A stretch of 64,000 nt of DNA from Caulobacter sp. RHG1 (GTDB taxonomy: Bacteria; Pseudomonadota; Alphaproteobacteria; Caulobacterales; Caulobacteraceae): positions 620,001 to 684,000 of the forward strand of contig NZ_SMZP01000001.1 in NCBI RefSeq assembly GCF_013181195.1. The letters are read 5' to 3'. The translations under genes were made by a program, and so were the position numbers. A model generated the notes under the pieces. The model did no database searches. It was given only the letters and a program-made list of their open reading frames with translations, and was not told where the DNA came from. Positions 54,336-63,421 of the stretch are shown here, piece after piece (within the stretch, counting starts at the first letter, position 1; every line of letters begins with the position of its first letter).

Positions 54336-55874
54336 ATGCACCCCTACCTCCACGCCCAGAGCCAGGGCGACAAGCCGGCCTACATCATGGCAGGCTCCGG
54401 CGAGGTCGTGACCTACGCCCAGCTGGACCAGCGCTCGAACCAAGGGGCGCACCTCTTCCGGTCGCTGGGCCTGGTGACCGGCGACGTGATCGCCATCTTG
54501 ATGGAGAACAACGCCCGCTTCTTCGAGGTCGCCTGGGCGGCCCAGCGCGCGGGGCTCTATTTCGTCTGCGTCTCGACCAAGCTGACGGCCGGCGAGACCG
54601 AGTACATCCTGCAGGATTGCGGGGCCAAGGTGTTCATCACCTCCACCGCCATGGATCCGCTGATCGACGAGATCGCCGCCCTGGCTCCGGACCTTCGCCT
54701 GTTCGCCGTCGGCGGCCCGCACGGCGCCTATGCCGGCTTCGAGGAGGCCCGCGCCGGCTGCCCGACCACGCCGGTGGCCGACGAGACGGCCGGCTCGGAC
54801 ATGCTCTATTCGTCGGGCACCACCGGCCGCCCCAAAGGGGTCAAGCCGGCCCTGAGCGGCGGCCCGATCGACGCTCCGCACGCCTTGCAGATGATGGCCC
54901 AAGGCCTGTTCGGCTTCTCGGGCGACAGCGTCTATCTCTCGCCGGCCCCGCTCTATCACGCCGCCCCGCTGCGTTGGTGCATGACCGTCCACAAGCTGGG
55001 CGGCACGGTGATCGTGATGGAGAAATTCGATCCGGAAGCCGCCCTGGCGCTGATCGAGAAATACAAAATCGACCGTGGCCAGTTCGTCCCGACCCACTTC
55101 GTGCGGATGCTGAAACTGCCTGAGGAAGTCCGGGCGAAATACGACGTCTCGTCGATGAAGTCGGCGGTCCACGCCGCCGCGCCCTGCCCCGTCCCGGTCA
55201 AGGAACAGATGATCGCCTGGTGGGGCCCGGTGATCTACGAGTACTATGCCGGCACCGAGGGCAACGGTTTCTGCTGGATCAATTCCGAGAACTGGTTGGC
55301 CCACAAGGGCAGCGTCGGCCAGGCGGTGCTGGGCGAACTGCGCATCTGCGACGAGGACGGCAACGCCCTGCCCCCGCGCACCGAAGGCGCCGTCTACTTC
55401 GCCAACGGTCCGGCGGTGAACTATCACAACGCCCCGGACAAGACCGCCGAGAGCTACAACCAGCATGGCTGGACGACGCTGGGCGACGTGGGCTGGATCG
55501 ACGAAGAGGGCTACCTCTACCTGACCGACCGCAAGAGCTTCATGATCATCTCCGGCGGGGTGAACATCTATCCGCAGGAGATCGAAAACCTGCTGATCAC
55601 CCACCCCAAGGTCGCCGACGCCGCCGTGGTCGGCGCCCCGCACGAGGAGATGGGCGAGCAGGTCGTGGCGGTGATCCAGCCCCTGGCCTGGACTGGCGAT
55701 CACGACGAACTGGCCGCCGAACTGATGGCCTTCGCCCGCGCCAATCTCAGCCACGTCAAGTCGCCCCGCCGCATCGACTTCATGGCCGAGCTGCCGCGCC
55801 ACCCGACCGGCAAGCTCTACAAGCGGCTGATCCGGGACGCCTACTGGGGCAAGGACGAGAGCCGGATCGTTTAG
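54336..55874 (+). CDS. Acyl-CoA synthetase (AMP-forming)
   Basis: The 512-residue adenylate-forming enzyme has the P-loop-like YSSGTTGRPKGVKPAL, the motif YEYYAGTEGNGFCWI, and the hinge DRKSFMIISGGVNIYPQEIE. The C-terminal lysine motif is ELPRHPTGKLYKRLIRD. It activates a carboxylic acid as its CoA thioester. In this group it would accept the acid formed after P450 and alcohol oxidation. It probably shares an operon with the GMC gene before it and the MaoC gene after it. Confidence 0.93.
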   Translation: MHPYLHAQSQGDKPAYIMAGSGEVVTYAQLDQRSNQGAHLFRSLGLVTGDVIAILMENNARFFEVAWAAQRAGLYFVCVSTKLTAGETEYILQDCGAKVFITSTAMDPLIDEIAALAPDLRLFAVGGPHGAYAGFEEARAGCPTTPVADETAGSDMLYSSGTTGRPKGVKPALSGGPIDAPHALQMMAQGLFGFSGDSVYLSPAPLYHAAPLRWCMTVHKLGGTVIVMEKFDPEAALALIEKYKIDRGQFVPTHFVRMLKLPEEVRAKYDVSSMKSAVHAAAPCPVPVKEQMIAWWGPVIYEYYAGTEGNGFCWINSENWLAHKGSVGQAVLGELRICDEDGNALPPRTEGAVYFANGPAVNYHNAPDKTAESYNQHGWTTLGDVGWIDEEGYLYLTDRKSFMIISGGVNIYPQEIENLLITHPKVADAAVVGAPHEEMGEQVVAVIQPLAWTGDHDELAAELMAFARANLSHVKSPRRIDFMAELPRHPTGKLYKRLIRDAYWGKDESRIV

Positions 55875-55949
55875 ACACGCCGTCCCCGGTTGACCTTCCT
55901 CGCCTGGGCTGGTCTCTATCCAAACAACTGTTCGAGGGAGAGAAGCATC

Positions 55950-56399
55950 ATGAAGGAAGTCGCGTATGCCGACGTCGCGTCGCTGGTCGGCCAGGAAATC
56001 GGCGTGTCCGATTGGGTCGAGGTGAGCCAGGAGCGCGTGAACCAGTTCGCCGAGGCCACCGGCGACCACCAGTGGATCCACGTCGACGTCGAGCGCGCCA
56101 CCAAGGAGATCGGCGGCCCGATCGCCCACGGCTATCTGACCCTGTCGCTGATCCCGATGCTGGGAGCCGACATCCTGCGCGTCACCGGCGTCACGCGCGG
56201 CATCAACTACGGCTGCGACAAGGTCCGCTTCACCGGCATGGTCCGGGTCGGCAAGCGCGTGCGCATGCGCCAGAAGCTGCTCTCCGCCGAGCCCAAGTCG
56301 GGCGGCCTGCAGATGAAGAACGAGTGCACCATCGAGATCGAGGGCGAGGAACGTCCGGCCTGCGTGGCCGAGACGATCTCGGTGATCTACGGAGCCTGA
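55950..56399 (+). CDS. MaoC-like (R)-hydratase
   Basis: The 149-residue hot-dog protein has the hydratase 2 motif FAEATGDHQWIHVDVERAT with the catalytic Asp-His pair, and GPIAHGYLTLSLIPM on the substrate tunnel. It hydrates trans-2-enoyl-CoA to the (R)-3-hydroxyacyl-CoA. The ATG at 55950 has GGGAGAG 11 bases upstream. It lies 75 bases after the acyl-CoA synthetase in the same direction. Confidence 0.93.
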   Translation: MKEVAYADVASLVGQEIGVSDWVEVSQERVNQFAEATGDHQWIHVDVERATKEIGGPIAHGYLTLSLIPMLGADILRVTGVTRGINYGCDKVRFTGMVRVGKRVRMRQKLLSAEPKSGGLQMKNECTIEIEGEERPACVAETISVIYGA

Positions 56400-56487
56400 T
56401 CCCACCCCGGCTGAAATCGAGGGATAGCTGTCATTTCCCCTGGCGGCCGTTCGCGCTAGCGAGCGGGCCTACCGCCAGGGGTTTTGC

Positions 56488-56805
56488 ATGCTCGAACTGC
56501 GTCCCAACTGCGAACTGTGCGACGTTGACCTGGCGCCCGACGCCACGAACGCGCGCATCTGCAGCTACGAGTGCACCTATTGCGCGGATTGCGCCGACAC
56601 GGTGCTGGAGAACGTCTGCGCCACCTGTGGCGGTGGGCTGACGCGGCGCCCGATCCGGCCGCGCGGCGCCTATCGCCATCCGGACATTTCACTGGGCCTG
56701 GGCTTCCATCCAGCGGGCGCCACGCGCAAACACAGCCGTTGGAGTCGGGACGAGATCGCCGCCATGACCGCGCGGCTGAAGGGCGTACCACCAGAGGAGC
56801 GTTGA
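56488..56805 (+). CDS. DUF1272 cysteine-rich protein
   Basis: The 105-residue protein starts MLELRPNCELCDVDLAPDA, the DUF1272 signature. It continues with a set of Cys pairs (ICSYECTYCADCADTVLENV followed by CATCGGGLTRRP) that could bind zinc. The C-terminal part is basic and lacks further domains. The function is unknown. The stop lies three bases before the OsmC gene, so the two may be one operon. Confidence 0.88.
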   Translation: MLELRPNCELCDVDLAPDATNARICSYECTYCADCADTVLENVCATCGGGLTRRPIRPRGAYRHPDISLGLGFHPAGATRKHSRWSRDEIAAMTARLKGVPPEER

Positions 56806-56808
56806 ACC

Positions 56809-57285
56809 ATGGCCAAGCAGCACGACTACACCAGCCTGGTCGAGTGGACCGGCGATCGTGGCGACGGCACGCGCACCTATCGCGGCTATGACCGCACCTG
56901 GACCATCGCCACGCCGGGCAAGCCGCCGGTGCCCTGCTCCAACGATCCGCTGCTGGGCGGCGACCCGACGCTGCACAATCCCGAAGACCTGCTGATCTCG
57001 TCGCTGAGCGCCTGCCACATGCTGTGGTACCTGCATCTGGCCTCGGTCGCCGGGATCGTGGTGCGCGGCTATCGCGACCAGCCGATCGGGGTGGGCGAAA
57101 GCACGCCCGACGGCGCCGGCCGGTTCATTCGCGCGACCCTGAAGCCGCACATCGCCGTCGAACGCGGCGCGGACCTGGCCAAGGCCAACGCCATCCACCA
57201 CGAGATCCACAAGGTCTGCTTCATTGCCCGCTCGGTGAACTTCCCGGTCGACTACGCGGCAACCTATGAAGAGGTGGACGCCTAG
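56809..57285 (+). CDS. OsmC-family peroxide reductase-like protein
   Basis: The 158-residue protein has the OsmC/Ohr fold sequence with GGDPTLHNPEDLLISSLSAC and Cys-containing SACHMLWYLHLASVAG. The second cysteine is in HKVCFIARSVNFPVD. In OsmC/Ohr the two cysteines reduce organic hydroperoxides with a thiol cofactor. The segment order suggests the OsmC-like branch. It sits three bases after DUF1272. Confidence 0.9.
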   Translation: MAKQHDYTSLVEWTGDRGDGTRTYRGYDRTWTIATPGKPPVPCSNDPLLGGDPTLHNPEDLLISSLSACHMLWYLHLASVAGIVVRGYRDQPIGVGESTPDGAGRFIRATLKPHIAVERGADLAKANAIHHEIHKVCFIARSVNFPVDYAATYEEVDA

Positions 57286-57340
57286 CGGCCGAAGGGCGCA
57301 TGAGTCATCCCCTTGCCAGGCCCTCGCACAGGGATGACCC

Positions 57341-59239
57341 ATGACCTTCCAAGCCCGCGGCCGCGCCGTCCTGCTGTCGCTTCTGCTCTGCGGCGCCGCC
57401 TTGCCGGCGCTGGCCCAGACCCCGCCGGTTCCGGCGATCCTGGCCACGCCCGAGGCGCGCGACATCCACTCCTACGCCCAGCCGCTGGTGGCGCGGGTCA
57501 CGCATGTCGACCTGGACCTGACGGCGGATTTCGCCAACCGGAAGATGACCGGCACGGCCGCCCTCGACATCGCCGCCGCATCGGACGCCAAGGCCGTCGT
57601 CCTCGACACCAAGGGCCTGATCATCCACGGCGTCACGGACGCCAAGGGAACCGCCCTGCCCTACATCCTGGGCAAAGCCGACCCGATCCTGGGCGCGCCC
57701 CTGACCATCACCTTGAATGGCGCGGGCCGCATCGTTGTGTCCTACGACAGCGCGCCTGACGGGGCGGCCTTGCAGTGGCTGACGCCGGCCCAGACCGCCG
57801 GCAAGAAGAGTCCCTATCTGTTCAGCCAGGGCGAGGCGATCCTGAACCGCACCTGGATCCCCACGCAGGACAGCCCCGGCATCCGCCAAACCTGGACCGC
57901 CCGCATCGTCGCGCCCGCCGGCCTCAAGGCGGTGATGAGCGCAGAGATGCTGACGCCCGACGGCGAGCCTGTCGCAGGCGGCGGCCGCGCCTATCGCTTC
58001 AAGATGGACAAGCCGGTCGCCTCGTACCTGATCGCCATCGCGATCGGCGACCTGACGTTCACGCCGCTGGGCAAGCGCACCGGCGTCTATACCGAGCCGT
58101 CGGTGATGAAGAAGACGGCCAATGAGCTGGTCGATGTCGAGAAGATGGTCGAGGCCGCCGAGGGCCTGTACGGCCCCTACGCCTGGGGCCGCTACGATCT
58201 GCTGGTGCTGCCGCCGTCGTTCCCGTTCGGCGGCATGGAAAACCCCCGCCTGACCTTCGCCACCCCGACCATCATCGCCGGCGACCGCTCGCTGGTCAGC
58301 CTGGTGGCGCACGAACTGGCGCATTCGTGGTCGGGCAACCTCGTGAACAACGCCACATGGTCGGACTTCTGGCTGAACGAGGGCTTCACCGACTATTTCG
58401 AGAACCGGATCATGGAGCGGCTGTACGGCAAGCCGCGCGCCGACATGCTGGCCGACCTGGGCTGGAGCGACCTGCAGGCGGCGATCAAGGACGCCGGCGG
58501 CCTGACCGGCGCCGATACCCGCCTGCATCTGGACCTGACCGGCCGCGATCCCGACGACGGCATGACCGACATCGCCTATCAGAAGGGCGCAACCTTCCTG
58601 CGCACCATCGAGAAGGCCGTCGGCCGCCCGGCCTGGGACGCCTACCTGAAAGCCTATTTCGCCCGCCACGCCTTCCAGAGCCAGACCACGGCCGGCTTTG
58701 TCGCCGACCTGCGCCAGAACCTGATCAAGGGCGACACCAAGCTGGAAGCGGCGATTGGCATCGACCGATGGGTCTATGAGGTCGGGCTGCCGAACAACGC
58801 CGTGCATATCCAGTCGGCCGCCTTCCCGGCCGTGGACGCCCTGGCTGCTGTCTACGCCAAGGGCGGGGGCGCTCCGCTCGCCCGATGGAAAGCCTGGAGC
58901 ACGCCCGAGCGCACCCGCTTCATCGCCAGCCTGCCGCGCGCTCTGCCGGTGGAGCGCCTGGCGACCCTGGACAAAGCCTTCGGCCTCTCGGCCCAGGGCA
59001 ACAGCGAGATCCGCTTCGTCTGGCTGGAGCTGGCCGTCGCCAATCGCTACGCGCCGGCCACGCCTTCGCTGGAGGCCTTCCTCACCGACCAAGGCCGCCG
59101 CAAGTTTGTCGCGCCGCTGTTCAAGGACCTGATGGCGCAGGGCGACTGGGGCCAGCCGATCGCCAAGCGCCTCTACGCCAAGACCCGACCGCTCTATCAC
59201 GCCGTGACGCGGCAGACCGTGGACGGGATCGTCAAGTAG
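57341..59239 (+). CDS. M1-family aminopeptidase, exported
   Basis: The 632-residue metallopeptidase has a signal peptide (LLSLLLCGAALPALAQ). The exopeptidase motif is FGGMENPRLTF and the zinc site is HELAH at 324-328, with the third ligand Glu347 in WLNEGFTDYFE. The C-terminal helical domain follows. It resembles leukotriene A4 hydrolase-type enzymes, which remove N-terminal residues from peptides, here probably in the periplasm. A shared terminator lies downstream. Confidence 0.93.
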   Translation: MTFQARGRAVLLSLLLCGAALPALAQTPPVPAILATPEARDIHSYAQPLVARVTHVDLDLTADFANRKMTGTAALDIAAASDAKAVVLDTKGLIIHGVTDAKGTALPYILGKADPILGAPLTITLNGAGRIVVSYDSAPDGAALQWLTPAQTAGKKSPYLFSQGEAILNRTWIPTQDSPGIRQTWTARIVAPAGLKAVMSAEMLTPDGEPVAGGGRAYRFKMDKPVASYLIAIAIGDLTFTPLGKRTGVYTEPSVMKKTANELVDVEKMVEAAEGLYGPYAWGRYDLLVLPPSFPFGGMENPRLTFATPTIIAGDRSLVSLVAHELAHSWSGNLVNNATWSDFWLNEGFTDYFENRIMERLYGKPRADMLADLGWSDLQAAIKDAGGLTGADTRLHLDLTGRDPDDGMTDIAYQKGATFLRTIEKAVGRPAWDAYLKAYFARHAFQSQTTAGFVADLRQNLIKGDTKLEAAIGIDRWVYEVGLPNNAVHIQSAAFPAVDALAAVYAKGGGAPLARWKAWSTPERTRFIASLPRALPVERLATLDKAFGLSAQGNSEIRFVWLELAVANRYAPATPSLEAFLTDQGRRKFVAPLFKDLMAQGDWGQPIAKRLYAKTRPLYHAVTRQTVDGIVK

Positions 59240-59255
59240 ACGCTGAACAGCAAAA

Positions 59256-59281
59256 CGGCCGCCAGATCACTCCGGCGGCCG
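59256..59281. terminator. Bidirectional terminator between M1 peptidase and CsbD genes
   Basis: CGGCCGCC (59256-59263) pairs with GGCGGCCG (59274-59281) around a ten-base loop. Preceding AAAA gives a T-tract on the minus strand. It lies between two convergent genes. Confidence 0.65.
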
Positions 59282-59304
59282 CTCCGTTAGTCGTAACTGG
59301 GCGT

Positions 59305-59487
59305 TCAGTGTTTGATCGCGTCGCCGATCTTGTCCTGGGCCTTGCCGACCTTGTTCTGAACGTCGCCCTTGGCCTTCTGGACGGCGCCTTCGGCTTCGAG
59401 GCGTTCGTTGCCCGTGGCCTTGCCAGCGGCTTCCTTGACTGCGCCGATGCCCTTGTCGATAGCGCCTTCCACACGATTGGTGCTCAT
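59305..59487 (-). CDS. CsbD family stress protein
   Basis: The 60-residue protein (STNRVEGAIDKGIGAVKEAA, then GKATGNERLEAEGAVQKAKG) has the CsbD pattern of hydrophilic, Gly/Ala/Lys-rich helix. CsbD-type proteins are general-stress induced and of unknown mechanism. The ATG at 59487 has GGAGCGAG upstream on the minus strand. It is convergent with the M1 peptidase gene and separated from the protease gene by 80 bases. Confidence 0.92.
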   Translation of the reverse strand: MSTNRVEGAIDKGIGAVKEAAGKATGNERLEAEGAVQKAKGDVQNKVGKAQDKIGDAIKH

Positions 59488-59567
59488 GGCTCTCGCTCCT
59501 GTTTGCTGCGCGATGTTGCGTTGCAGAAAGAACGGGCCTGGCCGGAAACTTGTTCCTCCGGCAGAGC

Positions 59568-60416
59568 TTAGTGTGACGCACCCATCGCCAGGGCCGAGAC
59601 CGCCGCCGCCGGGGTCGCGCCCGGCATGACGGGCTCGGGCTTGGCGGCCCGCGCCTGGGTGATGGTCGCGCCCGGGATCTTGTCGAGAATGGCCAGAGCC
59701 TCGCGGATGAACTTGGCGTGGGTGACGATGCCGATCTCCAGCCGTTCACCCGACAGCTCGACCTGCTGGGTCAAGAGGCCGGCCACGAACTGGACTTCCT
59801 GGCTCTCGCTGCCGCCCGGCCGTCGGCGCGCGCCCTGGGCCATGAATACAGGGCCGCCGGAATTGCCGGGGAACACCGCGAAGTCCATCAGGAAGGTGGG
59901 GAAGCTGGTCGCCGGAGCCAGGGGATAGCTGGCCACGCGGCCGGAACGCAGGATCGGGAAGCCGGCCGGATTGGCGGCCAGGCCCCGCGGGAAGCCCAGG
60001 GCCATCATCTCGTCGCCCGGACCCAGGTTGTACTGGTTGAAGGTGTCGTCCTGGGCCAGATAGTTGATCGGGATCGCCGCCTTGACGAACTCGGCCGGCG
60101 CCTCGACCACCATGACCGCGACGTCGCGGGTCGGGTGCTTGACCCACAGCGGATGGTCGCCGTCGCGGATCTTCAAGGTCTCAGGGTCATAGCGCCAAGC
60201 GCCTTCCGAGCCCTGCACGCGGTAGCCGATCCGAGCCGACATCGACGGCATTTTCTCGAAGACGTGGGCGGCGGTGACCAGAATGGTGCGCGGCTTGCCG
60301 TCCGGGGTCGGATCGGAAATCAGAAAACCCGTGCCGACCGTGCGCGAACCATCGCCCAACGGCTGCTCGAGCTGGACCGTCGCCTTGATCAAGTCGACGG
60401 ACAAATCCCAAACCAT
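59568..60416 (-). CDS. Trypsin-like serine protease without signal peptide
   Basis: The 282-residue protein has a chymotrypsin-fold triad: His51 (LVTAAHVFEK), Asp98 (PTRDVAVM) and Ser186 (FPGNSGGPVF). LGFPRGLAANPAGFPILRSG lies between them. No hydrophobic leader is visible (MVWDLSVDLIKATVQLEQ), so it appears cytosolic, unlike most trypsin-like proteases in Gram-negative bacteria. The C-terminal ~60 residues are Ala/Pro-rich and not recognised. No PDZ domain is present. It is divergent from the oligopeptidase gene. Confidence 0.86.
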   Translation of the reverse strand: MVWDLSVDLIKATVQLEQPLGDGSRTVGTGFLISDPTPDGKPRTILVTAAHVFEKMPSMSARIGYRVQGSEGAWRYDPETLKIRDGDHPLWVKHPTRDVAVMVVEAPAEFVKAAIPINYLAQDDTFNQYNLGPGDEMMALGFPRGLAANPAGFPILRSGRVASYPLAPATSFPTFLMDFAVFPGNSGGPVFMAQGARRRPGGSESQEVQFVAGLLTQQVELSGERLEIGIVTHAKFIREALAILDKIPGATITQARAAKPEPVMPGATPAAAVSALAMGASH

Positions 60417-60548
60417 GTCGCCCCCTTGTTACGCTTACTGGAGAACTACGAACCCGACGCTTGGGAGAGTTTGACCACAGGATTCTCTCGCCGCAAGTTG
60501 TCGTTCTGACGCAGTCGCGCGTTGTGTCCGATCGGGGGAAATTTGCGC

Positions 60549-62753
60549 ATGAACCGCCGCCAAATGATGACGAGCGCCGCCGCGACGCTTACGTCTGCCT
60601 CCACAGTCCTCTCTGGAACAGCTTTCGGATTTCCCATGTCCTCAGACGCCGCACGCCCCAAGCCGCCGGTCGCCAAGAAAGTCCCCAAGACCATCGAGCA
60701 GTTGGGCCGCACGCGCGTCGACGACTATGCCTGGATGAAAGACGACAACTGGCAAAAGGTCCTGCGCGACCCCAGCCTGATCAAGGCCGACATCAAGGCG
60801 CACCTGACCGAGGAGAATGCCTACACCAAGGCGATGCTGGCCTCGACCGAGGACCTGCAGGCCAAAATGTTTGCAGAAATGAAGGGGCGGATCAAAGAGG
60901 ACGACGCCTCCGTGCCGGCGCCTGACGGCGCGTTCGAGTACTACACCCGCTACGACAAGGGCGCGCAGCACCCGATCCATGCCCGAAAGCCTGCCCAAAA
61001 GACAGGAATGGGCGGCGGCGCCGAGACGGTGCTGCTGGACGAAGAGAAAGAGTCGAAGGGCAAGGCCTTCTACCAGGTCGGCGCAGCCGGCCACTCGCCC
61101 GACCACAAGCTCTACGCCTATGCCGTCGACGAGCAGGGTTCGGAAGTCTACCGCGTCCACGTCAAGGATCTGGCCAGCGGCGCGGTCCTGGAAAGCCCGG
61201 TGGAAAGCTCTACCGGCGACTTCTGCTTCTCGCCCGACAGCCAGTGGCTGTTCTGGACGTTCCGCGACGACAACGGCCGCCCGGCCAAGATCTATCGTCG
61301 CCCGGCCAAGGGTTCGGCCAAGGACGACGTGCTGATCTATGACGAGCCGGACGAAGGCTTCTTCATCGGCGTCGGCGTCACCAGCTCGGACAAGTTCGTC
61401 GTCATCTCGTGCGGCAACCAGGAGACCAGCGAGGCGCTGATCATCCCGGCCGCGACGCCGACCGCGACGCCGGCGGTCTTCCAGCCGCGCGAAGTGGGCG
61501 TGCGCTACGAGGTGGAGCACTGGAACGACCACTTCGTGATCCGCACCAACGCTGACGGCGCTGTGGACTGGAAGCTGGTCACGGCGCCTGAGACCGCCAC
61601 CGCCAAGGCCAACTGGAAGGACTGGGTCGCCCACAAGCCGGGCCGCCTGATCTCCGGGACCATGGCCTTCAAGAAATGGTTCGTGCGCCTGGAGAAGGTC
61701 GACGCGCTGAACCGCGTCACCGTCACCGCCGCGGACGGCGCCGAACACGCCATCGCCTTCGACGAGCAGGCCTACGCCCTGTCGCTGGAAGGCGGCTACG
61801 AATACGACACCGACACCCTGCGCTTCGTCTACAATTCGATGACCACGCCCCGGCAGTGGTTCGACTACGACATGGCCGCCCGAACCCGAACCCTGCGCAA
61901 GACGCAGGAGATCCCCTCGGGCCACGATCCCGCCCAGTACGAAACCCGCCGCCTGAACGCCAAGGCCAGCGACGGGACCGACGTGCCGATCTTCATCCTG
62001 ATGAAGAAGGGGACCAAGCTGGACGGCACGGCCCCGCTGCTGCTGTACGGCTACGGCAGCTACGGCATCGCCATGGAGCCCAGCTTCTCGATCCGGAACC
62101 TGTCCCTGGTTGATCGCGGCTGGATCTGGGCCACGGCCTGCCCGCGCGGCGGTTCCGAGAAGGGCTGGGGCTGGTTCCTGGACGGCAAGAAGTTCAAGAA
62201 GAAGAACACCTTCACCGACTTCATCGCCTGCGCCGAACACCTGCACGGGGCCGGCTACGGCAAGCCGGCCAACACGGTCGCCTATGGCGGCTCGGCCGGC
62301 GGCCTGCTGATGGGCGCGATCACCAACATGCGGCCGGACCTGTTCGCCGGGATCATCGCCGCCGTGCCGTTCGTCGACGTGGTCAACACCATGAGCGACA
62401 CCACCCTGCCGCTCACCCCGCCGGAATGGCCCGAATGGGGCAATCCACTGGAGGACAAGGCGGCCTACGACTACATCGCCAGCTACTCGCCTTACGACAA
62501 CGTGACAGCCAAGCCCTATCCGGCCGTGCTGGCCACTGGCGGCCTGTCGGACCCGCGCGTCACCTACTGGGAGCCCGAGAAGTGGGTCGCCAAGCTGCGG
62601 CCGGCCACCACCAGCGGCAATCCGGTGCTCCTGAAGATCAACATGGACGCCGGCCACGGCGGCGCGTCGGGGCGCTTCGACTTCCTGAAGGAGATCGCCC
62701 TGGACTACGCCTTCGCCGTCTGGGCGGTCGACAAGGGTTGGACCAAGGCGTGA
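60549..62753 (+). CDS. Oligopeptidase B-type prolyl oligopeptidase (S9A)
   Basis: The 734-residue enzyme has a twin-arginine-like leader (MNRRQMMTSAAATLTSASTV). A beta-propeller (FYQVGAAGHSPDHKLYAYAV, FCFSPDSQWLFWTFRDD) is followed by the alpha/beta hydrolase domain. The nucleophile Ser582 is in VAYGGSAGGLLMG, and the Asp and His are in ATGGLSDPRVTYWEP and MDAGHGGASGR. The PRGGSEKGWGWF segment is characteristic of oligopeptidase B, which cleaves after Arg/Lys in short peptides. The leader indicates export, which is less common for this family. The stop overlaps the next gene by four bases (GTGA). Confidence 0.92.
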   Translation: MNRRQMMTSAAATLTSASTVLSGTAFGFPMSSDAARPKPPVAKKVPKTIEQLGRTRVDDYAWMKDDNWQKVLRDPSLIKADIKAHLTEENAYTKAMLASTEDLQAKMFAEMKGRIKEDDASVPAPDGAFEYYTRYDKGAQHPIHARKPAQKTGMGGGAETVLLDEEKESKGKAFYQVGAAGHSPDHKLYAYAVDEQGSEVYRVHVKDLASGAVLESPVESSTGDFCFSPDSQWLFWTFRDDNGRPAKIYRRPAKGSAKDDVLIYDEPDEGFFIGVGVTSSDKFVVISCGNQETSEALIIPAATPTATPAVFQPREVGVRYEVEHWNDHFVIRTNADGAVDWKLVTAPETATAKANWKDWVAHKPGRLISGTMAFKKWFVRLEKVDALNRVTVTAADGAEHAIAFDEQAYALSLEGGYEYDTDTLRFVYNSMTTPRQWFDYDMAARTRTLRKTQEIPSGHDPAQYETRRLNAKASDGTDVPIFILMKKGTKLDGTAPLLLYGYGSYGIAMEPSFSIRNLSLVDRGWIWATACPRGGSEKGWGWFLDGKKFKKKNTFTDFIACAEHLHGAGYGKPANTVAYGGSAGGLLMGAITNMRPDLFAGIIAAVPFVDVVNTMSDTTLPLTPPEWPEWGNPLEDKAAYDYIASYSPYDNVTAKPYPAVLATGGLSDPRVTYWEPEKWVAKLRPATTSGNPVLLKINMDAGHGGASGRFDFLKEIALDYAFAVWAVDKGWTKA

Positions 62754-63301
62754 GCTTAGTGATCAGGGCGTCAGCCGACGCCGACGTACCGGCGATCACC
62801 GCCGTCTATGCCTGGAACGTCCTGAACGGCTTCGGCACGTTCGAAGAGATCCCGCCCGACGAGGCCGAGATGGCCCGTCGCCGGGCGGCGTTCCTGGACC
62901 GCGGCCTGCCCTACCTCGTCGCCGAACTGGACGGAGAGATTCTGGGCTACTGCTACGCTGGCCCGTTCCGCCTGCGCGCGGCCTATCGCTACACGGTCGA
63001 GGACAGCGTCTACGTCTCGCCCAACGCCGTGGGCAAGGGCGTCGGCAAGGCGCTGCTGGCGGCCCTGATCCAGTCTTGCGAAGCTTTGGGCCTGCGACAA
63101 ATGTGCGCGGTGATCGGCGACAGCGAAAACGCCGCTTCGATCGGCCTGCACGCCGCCATGGGCTTTGAAAAGCAAGGCGTTTTCCCGGCCATGGGCTACA
63201 AGTTCGGCCGCTGGGTGGATCTGGTCTGGATGCAGCGCTCGCTGAACGGCGGGAGTGAAACCGCGCCCGACGCCCCGGGGATGTCGCTCAGCGGCGTTTG
63301 A
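62750..63301 (+). CDS. GNAT acetyltransferase (phosphinothricin N-acetyltransferase-like)
   Basis: The 183-residue protein has IRASADADVPAITAVYAWNV, EEIPPDEAEMARRRAAFLDR and the acetyl-CoA loop VSPNAVGKGVGKALLAALI. CAVIGDSENAASIGLHAAMG and a C-terminal FPAMGYKFGRWVDLVWMQR follow. These are the hallmarks of the Pat/phosphinothricin acetyltransferase subfamily, which N-acetylates small amines or amino-acid-like compounds. The GTG start at 62750 overlaps the peptidase stop codon. Extra residues after MQRS (about 17) are not part of the usual fold. Confidence 0.9.
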   Translation: MSLVIRASADADVPAITAVYAWNVLNGFGTFEEIPPDEAEMARRRAAFLDRGLPYLVAELDGEILGYCYAGPFRLRAAYRYTVEDSVYVSPNAVGKGVGKALLAALIQSCEALGLRQMCAVIGDSENAASIGLHAAMGFEKQGVFPAMGYKFGRWVDLVWMQRSLNGGSETAPDAPGMSLSGV

Positions 63302-63348
63302 GATACCGGCGTTCCAAGCAAAGTTTAACCTGTAGGGTCTAGACCTCG

Positions 63349-63366
63349 CCCCGAGATCAGTCGGGG
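63349..63366. promoter_or_regulatory. Leader hairpin and palindrome before the right-edge gene
   Basis: CCCCGA (63349-63354) pairs with TCGGGG (63361-63366), and a ten-base palindrome GGTCTAGACC lies just upstream at 63336-63345. Both are in the 120-base gap before the sensor gene. They may form a regulator-binding site or a small leader structure. The evidence is pattern only. Confidence 0.35.
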
Positions 63367-63421
63367 AACAGGTTTGGCGACTTCGCGGACAGAAGAAACG
63401 CGGCCGGCGCAGGTTGCGCTG

